Source of the DNA: Parablautia intestinalis
GTDB taxonomy: Bacteria > Bacillota > Clostridia > Lachnospirales > Lachnospiraceae
NCBI GenBank assembly: GCA_003612395.1
Contig: RAYQ01000010.1
Location: 111,014-175,013 of the forward strand
Reading direction: 5' to 3'
DNA length: 64,000 bases
Shown: positions 8,204 through 17,138 of the stretch, piece after piece
Position numbering within the stretch: the stretch's first letter is position 1
Layout of the letters: the number at the start of each line of letters is the position of its first letter
Notes under the pieces: model-generated
Database searches by the model: none
Told to the model about the DNA's origin: nothing
The model's input: only the letters and a program-made list of their open reading frames with translations
Program-made: the position numbers and the translations under genes

Positions 8204-8818
8204 CTAAAAGGTTAACATTTCCTCCAGCTCCGTTTTTACCTGCTCAAGGGTGTGAAACACAATTCCCTTCATCCCCTCTTTCACCGCTGCATCCACATTT
8301 TTAGCCGTATCATCAATGAAAACGCATTCCTGCGCCTTTAACCCATACCTCTTTGTCAAAAGTTGATATATTTCCGGCATAGGCTTAATCAGCTTCTCCT
8401 GAAAAGACAAAATTGCCCCGTCCGTCTCCTTCAGGAAATCAAGAGCATCCGCACATTCTATATATGCTTTATGGGAAAAATTAGAGATCACATATATCCC
8501 GCAGCCCCTGTCCTTTAACTCTTTAACCCACGGAATTGCATAGTCGTACCGGGTAATCATCTTTTCAACACTTTGAAAAACTTCCCTGATTTCTTTTTCT
8601 ATGGAAGGATCGTTTCGTATAAAGCCTTCAAGAAGCTCGTCATCGTTAAGCACGCCCCGATCCAGCTCGTTCCAAAAAGCGCTTTTAATTGTAGCTTTCG
8701 TGAGCTTTTCATAAATATCCTCTGAGAAGCCAAAACTTAAGTAAAACTCCTGCCATGCAAATCCCGCAAGCACATTTCCAATATCAAACACAATATTCTT
8801 AATCATACTTTTAACCAT
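8204..8818 (-). CDS. HAD-superfamily hydrolase, subfamily IA (YihX-like phosphatase)
   Basis: A 204-residue HAD phosphatase. Motif I is VFDIGNVL at about residues 10-17, with the nucleophile Asp12; motif II is YVISNFS, the motif III lysine is in QEKLIKPMPEIY, and motif IV is CVFIDDTAKNV. The helical cap of the IA subfamily lies between motifs I and II. YihX-like members dephosphorylate sugar phosphates such as glucose 1-phosphate, but substrate cannot be read here. The start may be the ATG at 8818 or the one four codons on. The gene ends close to the nuclease remnant and is 69 nt downstream of the LysR gene. Confidence 0.88.
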   Translation of the reverse strand: MVKSMIKNIVFDIGNVLAGFAWQEFYLSFGFSEDIYEKLTKATIKSAFWNELDRGVLNDDELLEGFIRNDPSIEKEIREVFQSVEKMITRYDYAIPWVKELKDRGCGIYVISNFSHKAYIECADALDFLKETDGAILSFQEKLIKPMPEIYQLLTKRYGLKAQECVFIDDTAKNVDAAVKEGMKGIVFHTLEQVKTELEEMLTF

Positions 8819-8886
8819 GTTTCCTTTCTCAATCTAACTCCTGTCTGCCCGCTTTAGCGGGCGTACAAATCAGGATGTGTGAAATT

Positions 8887-9783
8887 TTAATTTCGCACTA
8901 TTGCCCGTACCATTTTTAAAAACTCTTCCGCTGCCTTAGATACCGGTCCTCCTGCATCCGCCACCACACAGATTTTTCTTTTGGGAATCATCTGTTTAAA
9001 ACGCAGCTCAAAAAGCCTGCCGTCCTCTAAATACTCCTTGGCAAAGTCCCGCACCACGCTGCCCACACCAAGATTCCTTAAGGCAAACTGGACTATCATA
9101 TCGCTGGTTGCCAGCTCAAATTCCGGGTGCAGTTCCACCCCGCTTTGCTTTAAAAATTCGTCCATATAGCTTTTGGTGCTGGTGCTTCCCTCCAGACAGA
9201 TAATGGGAAGCTTTTCCAGCTCCTTAAGCTCTAACATGTGGTTCTTATACTGCATGAATTTCCGTCCTGCCACAAACACATCTTCTATTTCACGCACAGG
9301 AATTACATGAAGCCTGGATTTACCGGCAAAGGGCGTGCTCACCACGCCAAACTCAATTTCCCCCTGCTGTAAGAGATTCAGGGTTTCCGGCGTAGGCGCA
9401 TTGGTGACGGTCACCTTAATGCCCGGAAATCTTTCATGATACTCCTGCAGCATAGGAAGCAGGTAGTATTTAAGGGTCATATCGCTGGCGCCTATCTTTA
9501 ATTCGCCATAATCAAGCTGCAGCATGGAGGCAAGCTTTCTCTCCCCTAACCTAATCTGCTCATACCCTGATTTCACATAAGTATATAGCGCCTGTCCCTC
9601 CGTAGTAAGTCTGATTCCCCTTGGCACACGCACAAAAAGTTTGGCCGATAAAGCGCTCTCAAGCTGCTTAAGAGCCTGGCTTACTGCCGGCTGGGAGATG
9701 GAAAGCTCTGCCGCCGCCCCGGTAAGGCTGCCGTTTTTGGCCGCGTAGTAAAACACCTTATAATATTCCAGATTTCCTACCAT
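8887..9783 (-). CDS. LysR-family transcriptional regulator
   Basis: A 298-residue LysR-type regulator. The N-terminal helix-turn-helix is clear (YYKVFYYAAKNGSLTGAAA, then SISQPAVSQALKQLE), followed by a periplasmic-binding-like effector domain from about residue 90. The start is the ATG at 9783, 2 nt after the stop codon of the upstream gene, with GGGATGG as ribosome binding site; an in-frame ATG at 9843 would overlap that gene. Tight coupling to the unknown gene before it is unusual for LysR regulators, which more often face their targets divergently. The effector is unknown. Confidence 0.92.
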   Translation of the reverse strand: MVGNLEYYKVFYYAAKNGSLTGAAAELSISQPAVSQALKQLESALSAKLFVRVPRGIRLTTEGQALYTYVKSGYEQIRLGERKLASMLQLDYGELKIGASDMTLKYYLLPMLQEYHERFPGIKVTVTNAPTPETLNLLQQGEIEFGVVSTPFAGKSRLHVIPVREIEDVFVAGRKFMQYKNHMLELKELEKLPIICLEGSTSTKSYMDEFLKQSGVELHPEFELATSDMIVQFALRNLGVGSVVRDFAKEYLEDGRLFELRFKQMIPKRKICVVADAGGPVSKAAEEFLKMVRAIVRN

Positions 9784-9785
9784 GC

Positions 9786-10301
9786 TTACACCATCCCTAA
9801 CTCTGTTCCCCTGCGCCACTTCATTTCCAAATCGTTTCTGCACAGGAAAAGACTCTTTTTCCCAAGGAACGGCTTCATATTCTTCTGCACCTCGTCCTTA
9901 TCCCGGACAAGCAGCGCCTCATCCGCCAGCACCAGAATTAATTTTGACCTTGCATGAAAAAGCTTCAGCTTTGCCGTTAAGGCGTCCAGGGACTTTTCCT
10001 CCCCTGTCACCACATAATCCTCAAAGCACCCGCTTGTCTGCAAAAAGGAGATAGGAATCACACGGTTTTCCATATCACTATTGCTTTTCCAGTACAAAAG
10101 ATTCAACCGCACATTGCGGAATACCTCACTGTGGGACCGCAGACAAGCCGCCACATCCGCCGCCGTGTTCCTGACATAATCCAGGGGCAGGGCGCAGTCT
10201 GTCACCAGCGTCATCTCCAAAATCCCGCCTGAGTAATTCCCCGGCACATGCAGCACTCTCTCCACCGCATTATTCAGGTTCATCTTAAACAAAAGCTCCA
10301 A
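9786..10301 (-). CDS. Unrecognised conserved-looking protein coupled to a LysR regulator
   Basis: About 171 residues from a TTG at 10301, chosen because GGAGG lies 7 nt upstream; a TTG at 10328 is an alternative without such a site. The protein alternates strands and helices. It has an early acidic strand (ILEMTLVTDC), a helix with VRNTAADVAACLRSH, a strand RLNLLYW and a late LILVLADEALL segment, so an alpha/beta or VWA-like fold is conceivable. No catalytic motif or membrane segment is obvious. Its stop codon is 2 nt before the LysR start, so the two are translated together. I do not know the family. Confidence 0.65.
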   Translation of the reverse strand: MELLFKMNLNNAVERVLHVPGNYSGGILEMTLVTDCALPLDYVRNTAADVAACLRSHSEVFRNVRLNLLYWKSNSDMENRVIPISFLQTSGCFEDYVVTGEEKSLDALTAKLKLFHARSKLILVLADEALLVRDKDEVQKNMKPFLGKKSLFLCRNDLEMKWRRGTELGMV

Positions 10302-10519
10302 CTTTCCGCCTCCTTGTCCTGCGTACAAAATGTCCTTTCAAATTGTATCACAACTTTCTCTTTCTTACTATACTGAAAAAGGAACATGTAAAATCCATGC
10401 CTCCGCTTTGCCGCAGAAGCACACATCTTATATGTTCCCTGTTCTCCGTTCTCAATTTAAACTTCTTTATGCAGGTCTGTACATTACCATAAGCTGATCA
10501 GATAAGCCTGACGGCGTTT

Positions 10520-10550
10520 GTAAACATAAGGATGGCTGGTGAAGCCTTGC
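10520..10550 (-). repeat. Short palindromic intergenic repeat (CCAGCCATCC type)
   Basis: Read on the reverse strand this shares GGCTTC-CCAGCCATCCTTATGTT with a copy at 59112-59138, and the CCAGCCATCCTTATGTT half with 48741-48757. It lies just past the 3' end of the aldo/keto reductase gene. The 282-nt gap from 10302 to 10583 holds no gene that I can see. Confidence 0.5.
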
Positions 10551-10583
10551 AGACACTTCTTTGTTCTTATCTGTTTTTAGCTG

Positions 10584-11705
10584 CTATCTGTCAAAATGCC
10601 CGGATACTTCTTTCAGCTTTTCAATAATCGGCAAATGCTGGGGACAGACTCCCTCGCACTGGCCGCACCCCACACAGTCCCCGGCCTTCCCGAACTTTTC
10701 AGCGAGAATGGCATACTGGGTGGCTGTGGCTGTCCATCCTTTTTCCTCCAGATTCTCCCGCATGTCTTCATTGTACAGGGAAAAATACTGTGGAATGGCA
10801 ATCTTTTTCGGGCAGCCTGAGGTGCAGTAAGAGCAACCCGTACAGGGTATGGCCGTCTGGGCGTTAATGATATCCGCCACCTTGTAAGTCAGCTCCTTTT
10901 CTTCCTCCGTAAGCGGCTTAAAATCCTCCATATAGCTTAGGTTATCCTGCACCTGCTCTAAATTACTCATGCCGGAAAGCACCATCATTACATTGTCCAG
11001 AGACGCCGCAAAGCGTATCGCCCAGCCAGACACGGAAAGCTCAGCATCATAATCCTTAAAAACTTTTTCGGCCTGCTCCGGAATTTTACTTAAGGTGCCG
11101 CCTTTTACCGGCTCCATGACGATTACCGGCTTGCCATGCTTTACGGCCACCTCGTAGCACTTCCGTGACTGCACCCACTCGCTCTCCCAGTCCAGGTAAT
11201 TGAGCTGGAGCTGTACGAATTCCATCTCCGGATGATTTGTCAGAATCTCATCCAAAAGCTCGGCGCTGTCATGGAAAGAAAAGCCGGCATGCTTTACCAG
11301 CCCCTTTTCCTTTTTGTCCAGCAGCCAGTTAAAGCAGTCAAACTGCTCAAACTTTGGCAGCGAGGACGCCTCGATACCATGCAGAAGATAATAGTCAAAA
11401 CAGGTAACACCTGTCTTTTGCATCTGCTGGTTAAATATTTTATCCCTGTCTTCTAAAGAATGAAAAAATCCGGTATGCAGTTTGGTCGCCAGTGTGTAAG
11501 CTTCCCGCGGATAGCGGTCCACCAGAACCTTTTTGACCGTGCTCTCGCTGTTGAAGCCGCAGTACATCCATGCCGTATCAAAGTATGTAAATCCCTTCTC
11601 CATAAAGGCATCCACCATCTGCTTTACCTGTTCCACATCAATACTATTCGCATCCGTCTTATCAAGCAGAGGCAGACGCATCAGACCAAATCCTAGTTTT
11701 TTCAT
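10584..11705 (-). CDS. Aldo/keto reductase with C-terminal 4Fe-4S ferredoxin domain
   Basis: A 373-residue oxidoreductase. Residues 1 to about 270 form the aldo/keto reductase barrel, starting LGFGLMRLPL, with the catalytic DTAWMY tyrosine region and a YYLLHG strand. The tail carries two cluster motifs, CTGCSYCTSGCP (about 288-299) and CVGCGQCEGVCP (about 344-355), as in bacterial ferredoxin-like 4Fe-4S pairs. This architecture is common in anaerobes; physiological substrates are mostly unknown. The start is the ATG at 11705 with GGAGG 5 nt upstream; earlier in-frame codons lack a site. It has no obvious operon partner. Confidence 0.93.
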   Translation of the reverse strand: MKKLGFGLMRLPLLDKTDANSIDVEQVKQMVDAFMEKGFTYFDTAWMYCGFNSESTVKKVLVDRYPREAYTLATKLHTGFFHSLEDRDKIFNQQMQKTGVTCFDYYLLHGIEASSLPKFEQFDCFNWLLDKKEKGLVKHAGFSFHDSAELLDEILTNHPEMEFVQLQLNYLDWESEWVQSRKCYEVAVKHGKPVIVMEPVKGGTLSKIPEQAEKVFKDYDAELSVSGWAIRFAASLDNVMMVLSGMSNLEQVQDNLSYMEDFKPLTEEEKELTYKVADIINAQTAIPCTGCSYCTSGCPKKIAIPQYFSLYNEDMRENLEEKGWTATATQYAILAEKFGKAGDCVGCGQCEGVCPQHLPIIEKLKEVSGHFDR

Positions 11706-11838
11706 GTTTTCCTCCAATTCATTCAACCTAACACCCTCCATTTTCACAAGACCATTATAATTCTTCGCACCCAAAACAGCAAATATTTATAAATAATTCA
11801 TTTCTATAGGCAAAATCTATTCGTAACTATATGGTTAC

Positions 11839-13065
11839 TTAGCCGATTTGTTTGCGCCCGTATTCCCAATATACCAGTGGCGCCAGCATCACGGTCAGCG
11901 CCGTATAAACCGCCAGCAAAACCGGTACGGCTCCCACCGTCTTTCCCGCGACCGTATACAGGCTAAAATAGTTCAGCGCCATCTCTGTCTGCAGCAGCTG
12001 GTCCGGCAGGAGGGATAAAATTTTGCTCACGGAGGCGCTGTTTATATTGGCCAGAAAGGAAGGAATAAAAATAAGTGCAAAAGGAACCATAACCGCCAAA
12101 ACCGTGGACTTTGTTTTAGCAGACACCAGCATGCTTAAGAAGGAAATAAACAGGCATCCGATATACCCTCCCGCTATAATCAAAAGATATTTCTGCCACA
12201 CGGTTATATTGTAAAAGCACTTCCACCCGCTCCTGTCAGCCTGGACCGGGCACTGCAGGCCGTCCGCCCCCAGATAAAGGAGAACAATGCCCGAGTACAG
12301 CAAAACGGCTCCCCAGTAAACTGCGGTTACAATGAAAATTCCCGCTCCTATTTTGGAAACAACGGCCTTATTTCTCCCGTACATGGATGAAAAAAGAACC
12401 GCATCCGATTTCCATGCAAACTCGTTGGAAAAGATCCCTGCAACAAGATATCCCAAAATCAGCATAACAATCATGATAACCGTAGGCGAATACTCAAACA
12501 ATTGCGTCCATCCCTTCATGTAATCATAATAAAAAGGCGTTTGGACGCTGTCGTAGCGCCTGATTAAATATTCTTTTTCCTTCTCTGAAAACATATCCTC
12601 CGCCTCGTCCTCCAGCCATTTCTTCAGCAGAGAAATCCTGTTTTCATAAAACCAGCCGGCCTCATCTTCCGAAAGAGCGTCCGCCCGGTAATAATCATAT
12701 TCCCGAAAGCCTTCCGCATAGGAACAGTTTAAGAGATTTCTGATTTCAGCAATCCCCTGTCCCCAGCCGTAAGCAATATTTTCTTTTACAAGCTCCTTCG
12801 ACAATGCCTCGGGCGAGTGCCGGATCCGGTTGTTTTCCGCAATGACCTGCCGGATTTTTTCTTCATCCAGATACCCCGCCCATTCCTTCTGCACAGCCCG
12901 CAATTCCCGTACCGCCCCGGAGCCTATTTCTTTCTCTCCGTTTTCATTTACGTAGTAAACATCTGCGGCAAAATAACAGGTAATGCCCACCAAAATAAGA
13001 ATCAGGAAAAGGGCTGCCCTGCCTCCTGTTTTCAAAAACACTTTTTTTAACTCATATTGAAACAT
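11839..13065 (-). CDS. ABC-2-type transporter permease
   Basis: A 408-residue membrane protein of ABC-2 export type. One membrane helix lies near the N-terminus (about residues 15-32). A long extracytoplasmic region of about 150 residues, rich in Glu/Lys, follows, then at least five C-terminal helices. The ATG at 13065 lies inside the 3' end of the ATPase gene, with a 14-nt overlap that indicates translational coupling. It is last in the operon sigma factor, membrane protein, ATPase, permease. Such modules usually export peptides, antibiotics or act in envelope stress; the substrate is not evident. Confidence 0.88.
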   Translation of the reverse strand: MFQYELKKVFLKTGGRAALFLILILVGITCYFAADVYYVNENGEKEIGSGAVRELRAVQKEWAGYLDEEKIRQVIAENNRIRHSPEALSKELVKENIAYGWGQGIAEIRNLLNCSYAEGFREYDYYRADALSEDEAGWFYENRISLLKKWLEDEAEDMFSEKEKEYLIRRYDSVQTPFYYDYMKGWTQLFEYSPTVIMIVMLILGYLVAGIFSNEFAWKSDAVLFSSMYGRNKAVVSKIGAGIFIVTAVYWGAVLLYSGIVLLYLGADGLQCPVQADRSGWKCFYNITVWQKYLLIIAGGYIGCLFISFLSMLVSAKTKSTVLAVMVPFALIFIPSFLANINSASVSKILSLLPDQLLQTEMALNYFSLYTVAGKTVGAVPVLLAVYTALTVMLAPLVYWEYGRKQIG

Positions 13066-13939
13066 CTTCTTCCACCGCCCCTTCCCCAAAATAATGCAAA
13101 AATACGTCCTCCAGCGCAGGCTCCTGCGGCAGAGCATTTTCGGAGGGCCTTTGGGCGGACAAAATTCTTAAATTTATCCCTTCCGGGGTTGTTTTTACAT
13201 TTGCCACCTTATAAGCTCTCCTACAGGCTCCGGTCTTGTTTTTCGAAACATCCATGCTCCAGACCTGCCCCCGCATAGGCGCAAGCAGTTCCTCCGGGGT
13301 ACCTGCCACACAAATTTTCCCATCCTTCATCAGGAGAATTTCATTTGCAATATACTCCACATCCGACACAATATGGGTAGAGAGAAGGACAAGCCTATCC
13401 CGGGCCAGCTCGCTTATCAGATTTCGAAAGCGAATTCTTTCATTGGGGTCAAGACCGGCAGTCGGTTCATCCAGAATCAGGATGGAAGGATTGTTTAACA
13501 CAGCCTGCGCGATCCCCACCCGGCGTTTCATCCCGCCGGAGAGCTTTTTCATTTTTTTCTTCTTTTCCTTTTCCAGCCCTACCTGCTTTATCAGGCGGGC
13601 TGTGCGCTGCTTTGCGGTAGCTGGGCGCATCCCCTTAATGGAGCCCACATACATCAGATAGTCCTGCACCGTAAAATCCGGATAATACCCAAAATCCTGG
13701 GGCAGATATCCTAGCAGCTTTCTGTACTGCCCATCCAATTCAAAAATGTCCTTTCCATCCCATGTGATGCATCCCTTATCAGGCTTAATCAAAGTACAGA
13801 GCATACGCATAAGCGTTGTTTTCCCTGCCCCATTCACCCCTAAAAGTCCATAAACCCCGGCCCTCAGCGTATAAGATACATCGTCAACAGCGGCCGCGCC
13901 CTTAAATTCTTTGGTCAGATGAGAAACATTCAGTTCCAT
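13052..13939 (-). CDS. ABC transporter ATP-binding protein
   Basis: A 295-residue ABC ATPase. Walker A is GVNGAGKTT (residues 34-42), the signature is LSGGMKRR near 131, Walker B is ILILDEPTAG near 151, and the H-loop is STHIVSD. The C-terminal 80 residues follow the CcmA/NatA export-type ATPases. The start is the ATG at 13939 with GGGAGGTG upstream. It overlaps the previous gene by 10 nt and the following permease by 14 nt, so the three are co-translated. It pairs with the permease at 11839-13065, probably also with the membrane protein at 13930-14697. Confidence 0.94.
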   Translation of the reverse strand: MELNVSHLTKEFKGAAAVDDVSYTLRAGVYGLLGVNGAGKTTLMRMLCTLIKPDKGCITWDGKDIFELDGQYRKLLGYLPQDFGYYPDFTVQDYLMYVGSIKGMRPATAKQRTARLIKQVGLEKEKKKKMKKLSGGMKRRVGIAQAVLNNPSILILDEPTAGLDPNERIRFRNLISELARDRLVLLSTHIVSDVEYIANEILLMKDGKICVAGTPEELLAPMRGQVWSMDVSKNKTGACRRAYKVANVKTTPEGINLRILSAQRPSENALPQEPALEDVFLHYFGEGAVEEDVSI

Positions 13940-14697
13940 AAAGGCTTCACCTCCCACATTTCTTTATAATTTTTCTGCCCTTTATAAACGCTGTATCCCA
14001 GGTACGCCAGGGAGATCCCCAGCATGGCGGCCCAGACAGGCGCAGAAACGGCTTTATACACTTTTTCGCTTAACACAAGCAGGTTCCACACTCCGCACCA
14101 GACCATACACAGTGCCAGTGCAAACGGCTCCGAAACCGCCTGGCTGTACAGGGTACGGAAACATATGCAGCAGGTCACCATATAAGGAAGGAAAAACTGA
14201 ACTATCAGCTCCCAGACCAACATCCTCCCACTCAAAACAACTGTCAGCGAAAAACAGCAAAGCAGAAGGAAATCCACTATCGCAAACAGGAGCATCCTTG
14301 CCGCATAAATCTGCCTTAAAGAATAAAATGCAGCGCATTCAACCTCCACCGCGCCGCCGCTCCGGTTCTTCCAAAGCTCCGGCAATAACATCGCCGCAAA
14401 TAGCGAAGCCGCCACCCCCATGGCTCTCCTGACATAAAAGCCGCTGCCCGTAAGCTTAAGCGAAATCCACAGTATCAGCAGAACGCCCCCCTGCAGGGCC
14501 CACCAGTATTTGCGGATATAGCCGCCCTGCCAGTACAAAAATTCCGCCGCCGTAAGCGTATCCCGCTCCTCCCCTTCATAAAACGCCGCTTTTGATTTTA
14601 AAATAAGCCCTGCCGTAGGAACAGGTTCCCTTTTTTCCCTGCAGCCGCCACTATCCCCATTCATATATTTTCTCAGTTGACGATTCGATAATCTCAT
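13930..14697 (-). CDS. Polytopic membrane protein in an ECF sigma-ABC operon
   Basis: A 255-residue protein from the ATG at 14697, which has GGGGG 6 nt upstream. The first 75 residues are soluble and basic, with a TAAEFLYWQGGYI segment just ahead of the first membrane helix. Five or six hydrophobic segments follow (about 80-95, 105-120, 145-165, 175-190, 205-240). It sits between the sigma factor and the ATPase. It could be a second permease subunit or a membrane anti-sigma factor, the soluble N-terminus being where an anti-sigma domain would be. I see no zinc-binding anti-sigma motif. Function is unproven. Confidence 0.7.
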   Translation of the reverse strand: MRLSNRQLRKYMNGDSGGCREKREPVPTAGLILKSKAAFYEGEERDTLTAAEFLYWQGGYIRKYWWALQGGVLLILWISLKLTGSGFYVRRAMGVAASLFAAMLLPELWKNRSGGAVEVECAAFYSLRQIYAARMLLFAIVDFLLLCCFSLTVVLSGRMLVWELIVQFFLPYMVTCCICFRTLYSQAVSEPFALALCMVWCGVWNLLVLSEKVYKAVSAPVWAAMLGISLAYLGYSVYKGQKNYKEMWEVKPLWN

Positions 14698-14698
14698 A

Positions 14699-14752
14699 CT
14701 GATCCCCCTATTCTTGCCAGCAGCCCTCAAATTTGGGCTGGGCACAATATTT
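14699..14752 (-). repeat. Palindromic repeat carrying the ribosome binding site (copy A)
   Basis: On the reverse strand, GCCC-AAATTTGA-GGGC is followed after 15 nt by GGGGGATCAGTATG, in which GGGGG is the Shine-Dalgarno sequence and ATG the start of the membrane protein. Closely similar sequences occur before the starts at 21861 and 40616, and a degenerate copy at 54001-54045. Confidence 0.7.
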
Positions 14753-14787
14753 GCAAAAAATAATCTGAAAATCGGATTCGGGGTTAT

Positions 14788-15297
14788 CTACTCTTTTCCC
14801 CAATAGGCACAAAGCAGCTCCCTTGCTTTCCTGATTCTATATTTTACAAGCGAAAGGCTAATCCCCTGGATCCGCGCGATATCTTTTTGCTTTCTTTCCT
14901 GCAGGAAATATAACACGGTCGTTCCTCTTATCTCCTCCGGCAGGCTTTCCAGAGCAAGCCTTACATCTATCTGCTGAGCCACATTTCTCACATAGGGATC
15001 CTCCCCTTCCGGCAGCTCCTCTATAGGGATTTCTCTGGCCTTTCTGTAATAATCGCGGCACAGATTAGCCGCAATCACATACAGATAGTTTGCCGCCTTT
15101 CCATAATGCCGGTATTCCTTCAGGGTTCGGAAGAAGCGTACAAAGGTTTCCTGGGTCACATCCTCCGCATAGCCGTAGTCGTCAATATGCGCTCTGCTAT
15201 ATTTCAGTATCCGGGGATAATATTTCTGCACAAAGCTTTCAATAGCCTGTTCGTCTCCCATGCGCATTTTCCGTATCAGCCAAAAATCCGCATCCAT
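14788..15297 (-). CDS. ECF-type RNA polymerase sigma factor (first of three)
   Basis: A 169-residue sigma-70 family factor of the extracytoplasmic-function type. Region 2 is seen at about residues 12-80 (YYPRILKYSRAHI, then DYGYAEDVTQETFVRFFR). Region 4 is at about 115-165 (LESLPEEIRGTTVLYFLQE, then a DIARIQGISLSLVKYRIRKAR helix-turn-helix). It heads the operon with a membrane protein and an ABC exporter, so it probably controls that operon and perhaps an envelope-stress regulon. No separate classical anti-sigma gene is present, which makes the next gene the candidate. Confidence 0.93.
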   Translation of the reverse strand: MDADFWLIRKMRMGDEQAIESFVQKYYPRILKYSRAHIDDYGYAEDVTQETFVRFFRTLKEYRHYGKAANYLYVIAANLCRDYYRKAREIPIEELPEGEDPYVRNVAQQIDVRLALESLPEEIRGTTVLYFLQERKQKDIARIQGISLSLVKYRIRKARELLCAYWGKE

Positions 15298-15319
15298 GCT
15301 CTTGCGCCCTCCTTCCTCC

Positions 15320-15366
15320 GTAATAAAACGCCGCCGCGCGTCCCGTACGCCACTTTAGCGGCATAT
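15320..15366 (+). repeat. REP-like palindromic repeat upstream of an MFS gene
   Basis: AAAACGCCGCCGCGCG followed by GTACGCCACTTTAGCGGC resembles the core at 1815-1852. The rest of the 330-nt gap to 15629 also holds a 7-bp hairpin AGACTCC/GGAGTCT near 15390-15412 and the MFS promoter. I see no further gene. Confidence 0.45.
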
Positions 15367-15526
15367 TTCATCTGCACGGGCTGTGCATAAAAAAGACTCC
15401 TCTACATACATAACGGAGTCTGATGGAAAAAAGATAGTCTTTTATTCAAAATTTTTTTACAAAATTACTTTACACCTCTTCGGCCTTCAGCTAAATGCCA
15501 CATTTATCAGATTATGCATTTAACCT

Positions 15527-15555
15527 TTGAAAAAGATATTGTTTTTTATTATAAT
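15527..15555 (+). promoter_or_regulatory. Sigma-A promoter of the MFS transporter gene
   Basis: TTGAAA (15527-15532) and TATAAT (15550-15555) with 17-nt spacing precede the start at 15630 by about 75 nt. Confidence 0.7.
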
Positions 15556-15629
15556 AGGGAAAGTGGCCGTAGCAGTACGGCTTCAGATGAAGAAATTATT
15601 GCGGCAGGAACGGAGGATTTATATAACAA

Positions 15630-16841
15630 ATGAAATGTTTCACCTACAAACATACCATTTACTCCTGCTTTATAGGATATATTGTGCAGGCAATTATCAA
15701 CAACTTTATTCCGCTGCTCTTTCTCACTTTTCAATCATCCTACGGAATTCCTCTGTCCAAAATTACGTTTCTTGTGACCTTTAATTTTGGACTGCAGCTG
15801 TTCATTGACCTGATTTCTCCTGCCTTTATTGACAAAATCGGATACCGTGCTTCTATATTAATTGCGCACATCACTGCGGCAGCCGGCCTTATCGGTCTTA
15901 TTTTTCTTCCGGAGCTTTTGCCCACACCTTTTATGGGGCTGATGGCATCCGTGATCATTTATGCAATTGGCGGCGGCCTGATTGAAGTGCTGATCAGCCC
16001 TATTGTGGAGGCGTGTCCTACCGACAATAAAGAGACGGCCATGAGTCTGCTTCATTCTTTCTACTGCTGGGGTCATGTAGGTGTGGTTCTTCTCTCCACC
16101 TTGTTTTTCACTTTCATCGGCATCCAGAACTGGAAAATCCTGTCAGGACTTTGGGCCATTGTCCCCATACTCAATATCCTCCTGTTTGCCAGGGTTCCCA
16201 TTGCGCCGCTCCTTGCTGAGGGGGAAAAAGGTATGACCATTAAAGAGCTTATAGCAAACAAACTCTTTTGGATTTTACTCATTCTCATGATCTGTGCCGG
16301 GGCCTGTGAACAGGCGGTCAGTCAGTGGGCCTCCACCTTTGCGGAAAAGGGGCTTCGTGTAAGCAAAACCATCGGCGACCTGACCGGACCTATGCTTTTT
16401 GCCATTCTCATGGGAAGCTCCAGGGCCATTTATGGTAAATATGGAGAAAAAATTGATCTGCACAAATTTATGTACTGCAGCGGACTTTTGTGTCTGTTTA
16501 GCTATCTCTTAATTTCCCTGTCCCCTTCCCCCGCGCTTGGTCTTATCGGGTGCGGCCTCTGCGGGCTTTCCGTGGGGATTTTATGGCCGGGCACCTTTAG
16601 TATTTCTGCAGCAAAGCTAAAAAGCGGCGGCACGCTTTTGTTTGCACTGCTGGCTCTGGGCGGAGATATCGGCTGTTCCCTGGGCCCTTCCACCGTTGGC
16701 ATTGCCTCCGGCCTTTTAGGCGACAACCTGAAATATGGCATATTAGCCGCTGTTGTATTTCCGGTATTGCTCTTAATTTTCCTGCCCTTCACCAAAGCAA
16801 ACCCTGCTTTACGTACAGACACATCAAAAACAGATTTGTAA
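15630..16841 (+). CDS. MFS transporter, FucP/sugar-type
   Basis: A 403-residue protein with 12 predicted membrane segments split by a central cytoplasmic loop near residue 195. An early FIDKIGYRAS segment corresponds to the MFS loop 2-3 motif. The glycine-rich helix IIYAIGGGLIEVLISPIVEA resembles the FucP-like branch that takes up sugars by proton symport. The ATG lies 13 nt after GGAGG, a long spacing, but no better start exists. It has its own promoter and is not in an operon with sugar genes. Substrate is undetermined; an efflux role is possible. Confidence 0.85.
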   Translation: MKCFTYKHTIYSCFIGYIVQAIINNFIPLLFLTFQSSYGIPLSKITFLVTFNFGLQLFIDLISPAFIDKIGYRASILIAHITAAAGLIGLIFLPELLPTPFMGLMASVIIYAIGGGLIEVLISPIVEACPTDNKETAMSLLHSFYCWGHVGVVLLSTLFFTFIGIQNWKILSGLWAIVPILNILLFARVPIAPLLAEGEKGMTIKELIANKLFWILLILMICAGACEQAVSQWASTFAEKGLRVSKTIGDLTGPMLFAILMGSSRAIYGKYGEKIDLHKFMYCSGLLCLFSYLLISLSPSPALGLIGCGLCGLSVGILWPGTFSISAAKLKSGGTLLFALLALGGDIGCSLGPSTVGIASGLLGDNLKYGILAAVVFPVLLLIFLPFTKANPALRTDTSKTDL

Positions 16842-16916
16842 TATCGAACACTGTAAGGCTTCGCGAACCAGTCTGACAGGGGGCATATCAAATTACGACA
16901 GTCCCCTTTTCTTTAA

Positions 16917-17093
16917 CTATACAAACTGATTACGCCCGCTGTTGTAGGTATACCCTATGGTTTTTAGCTTTTCCTCTATTTCAGTCTTACTGACATCCAT
17001 GTCATCGCACATGACATCCAGACTGGAATAAAAATCACGAAGCTTTAGATTGACAAAGCTTAAAAGCATATTCGGATCACCAGGTATCTGCAT
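16917..17093 (-). CDS. DUF4250 family small protein
   Basis: A 58-residue protein starting MQIPGDPNMLLSFVNLKLRD from the ATG at 17093, with GGGGGTG 6 nt upstream. The pattern (N-terminal DPNMLLS, central LRDFYSSLDVMCDDMDVS, C-terminal YTYNSGRNQFV) is characteristic of the DUF4250 family of clostridia, which has no known function. The sequence predicts a compact helical fold; there is no membrane segment. It follows clpB on the same strand, separated by a long hairpin. Confidence 0.9.
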   Translation of the reverse strand: MQIPGDPNMLLSFVNLKLRDFYSSLDVMCDDMDVSKTEIEEKLKTIGYTYNSGRNQFV

Positions 17094-17138
17094 CTTTTCA
17101 CCCCCTCTGCATACCGCTTTACGGCACAAACATTACAT

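Noticed and set aside
8847..8862. GCCCGC/GCGGGC hairpin as a terminator of the LysR gene
   Set aside because: There is no T-run on either side; it more likely belongs to the small palindromic repeats.
15389..15412. AGACTCC/GGAGTCT hairpin flanked by A- and T-runs before the MFS gene
   Set aside because: It looks like a terminator, but no gene ends into it on either strand, so I did not call it one.
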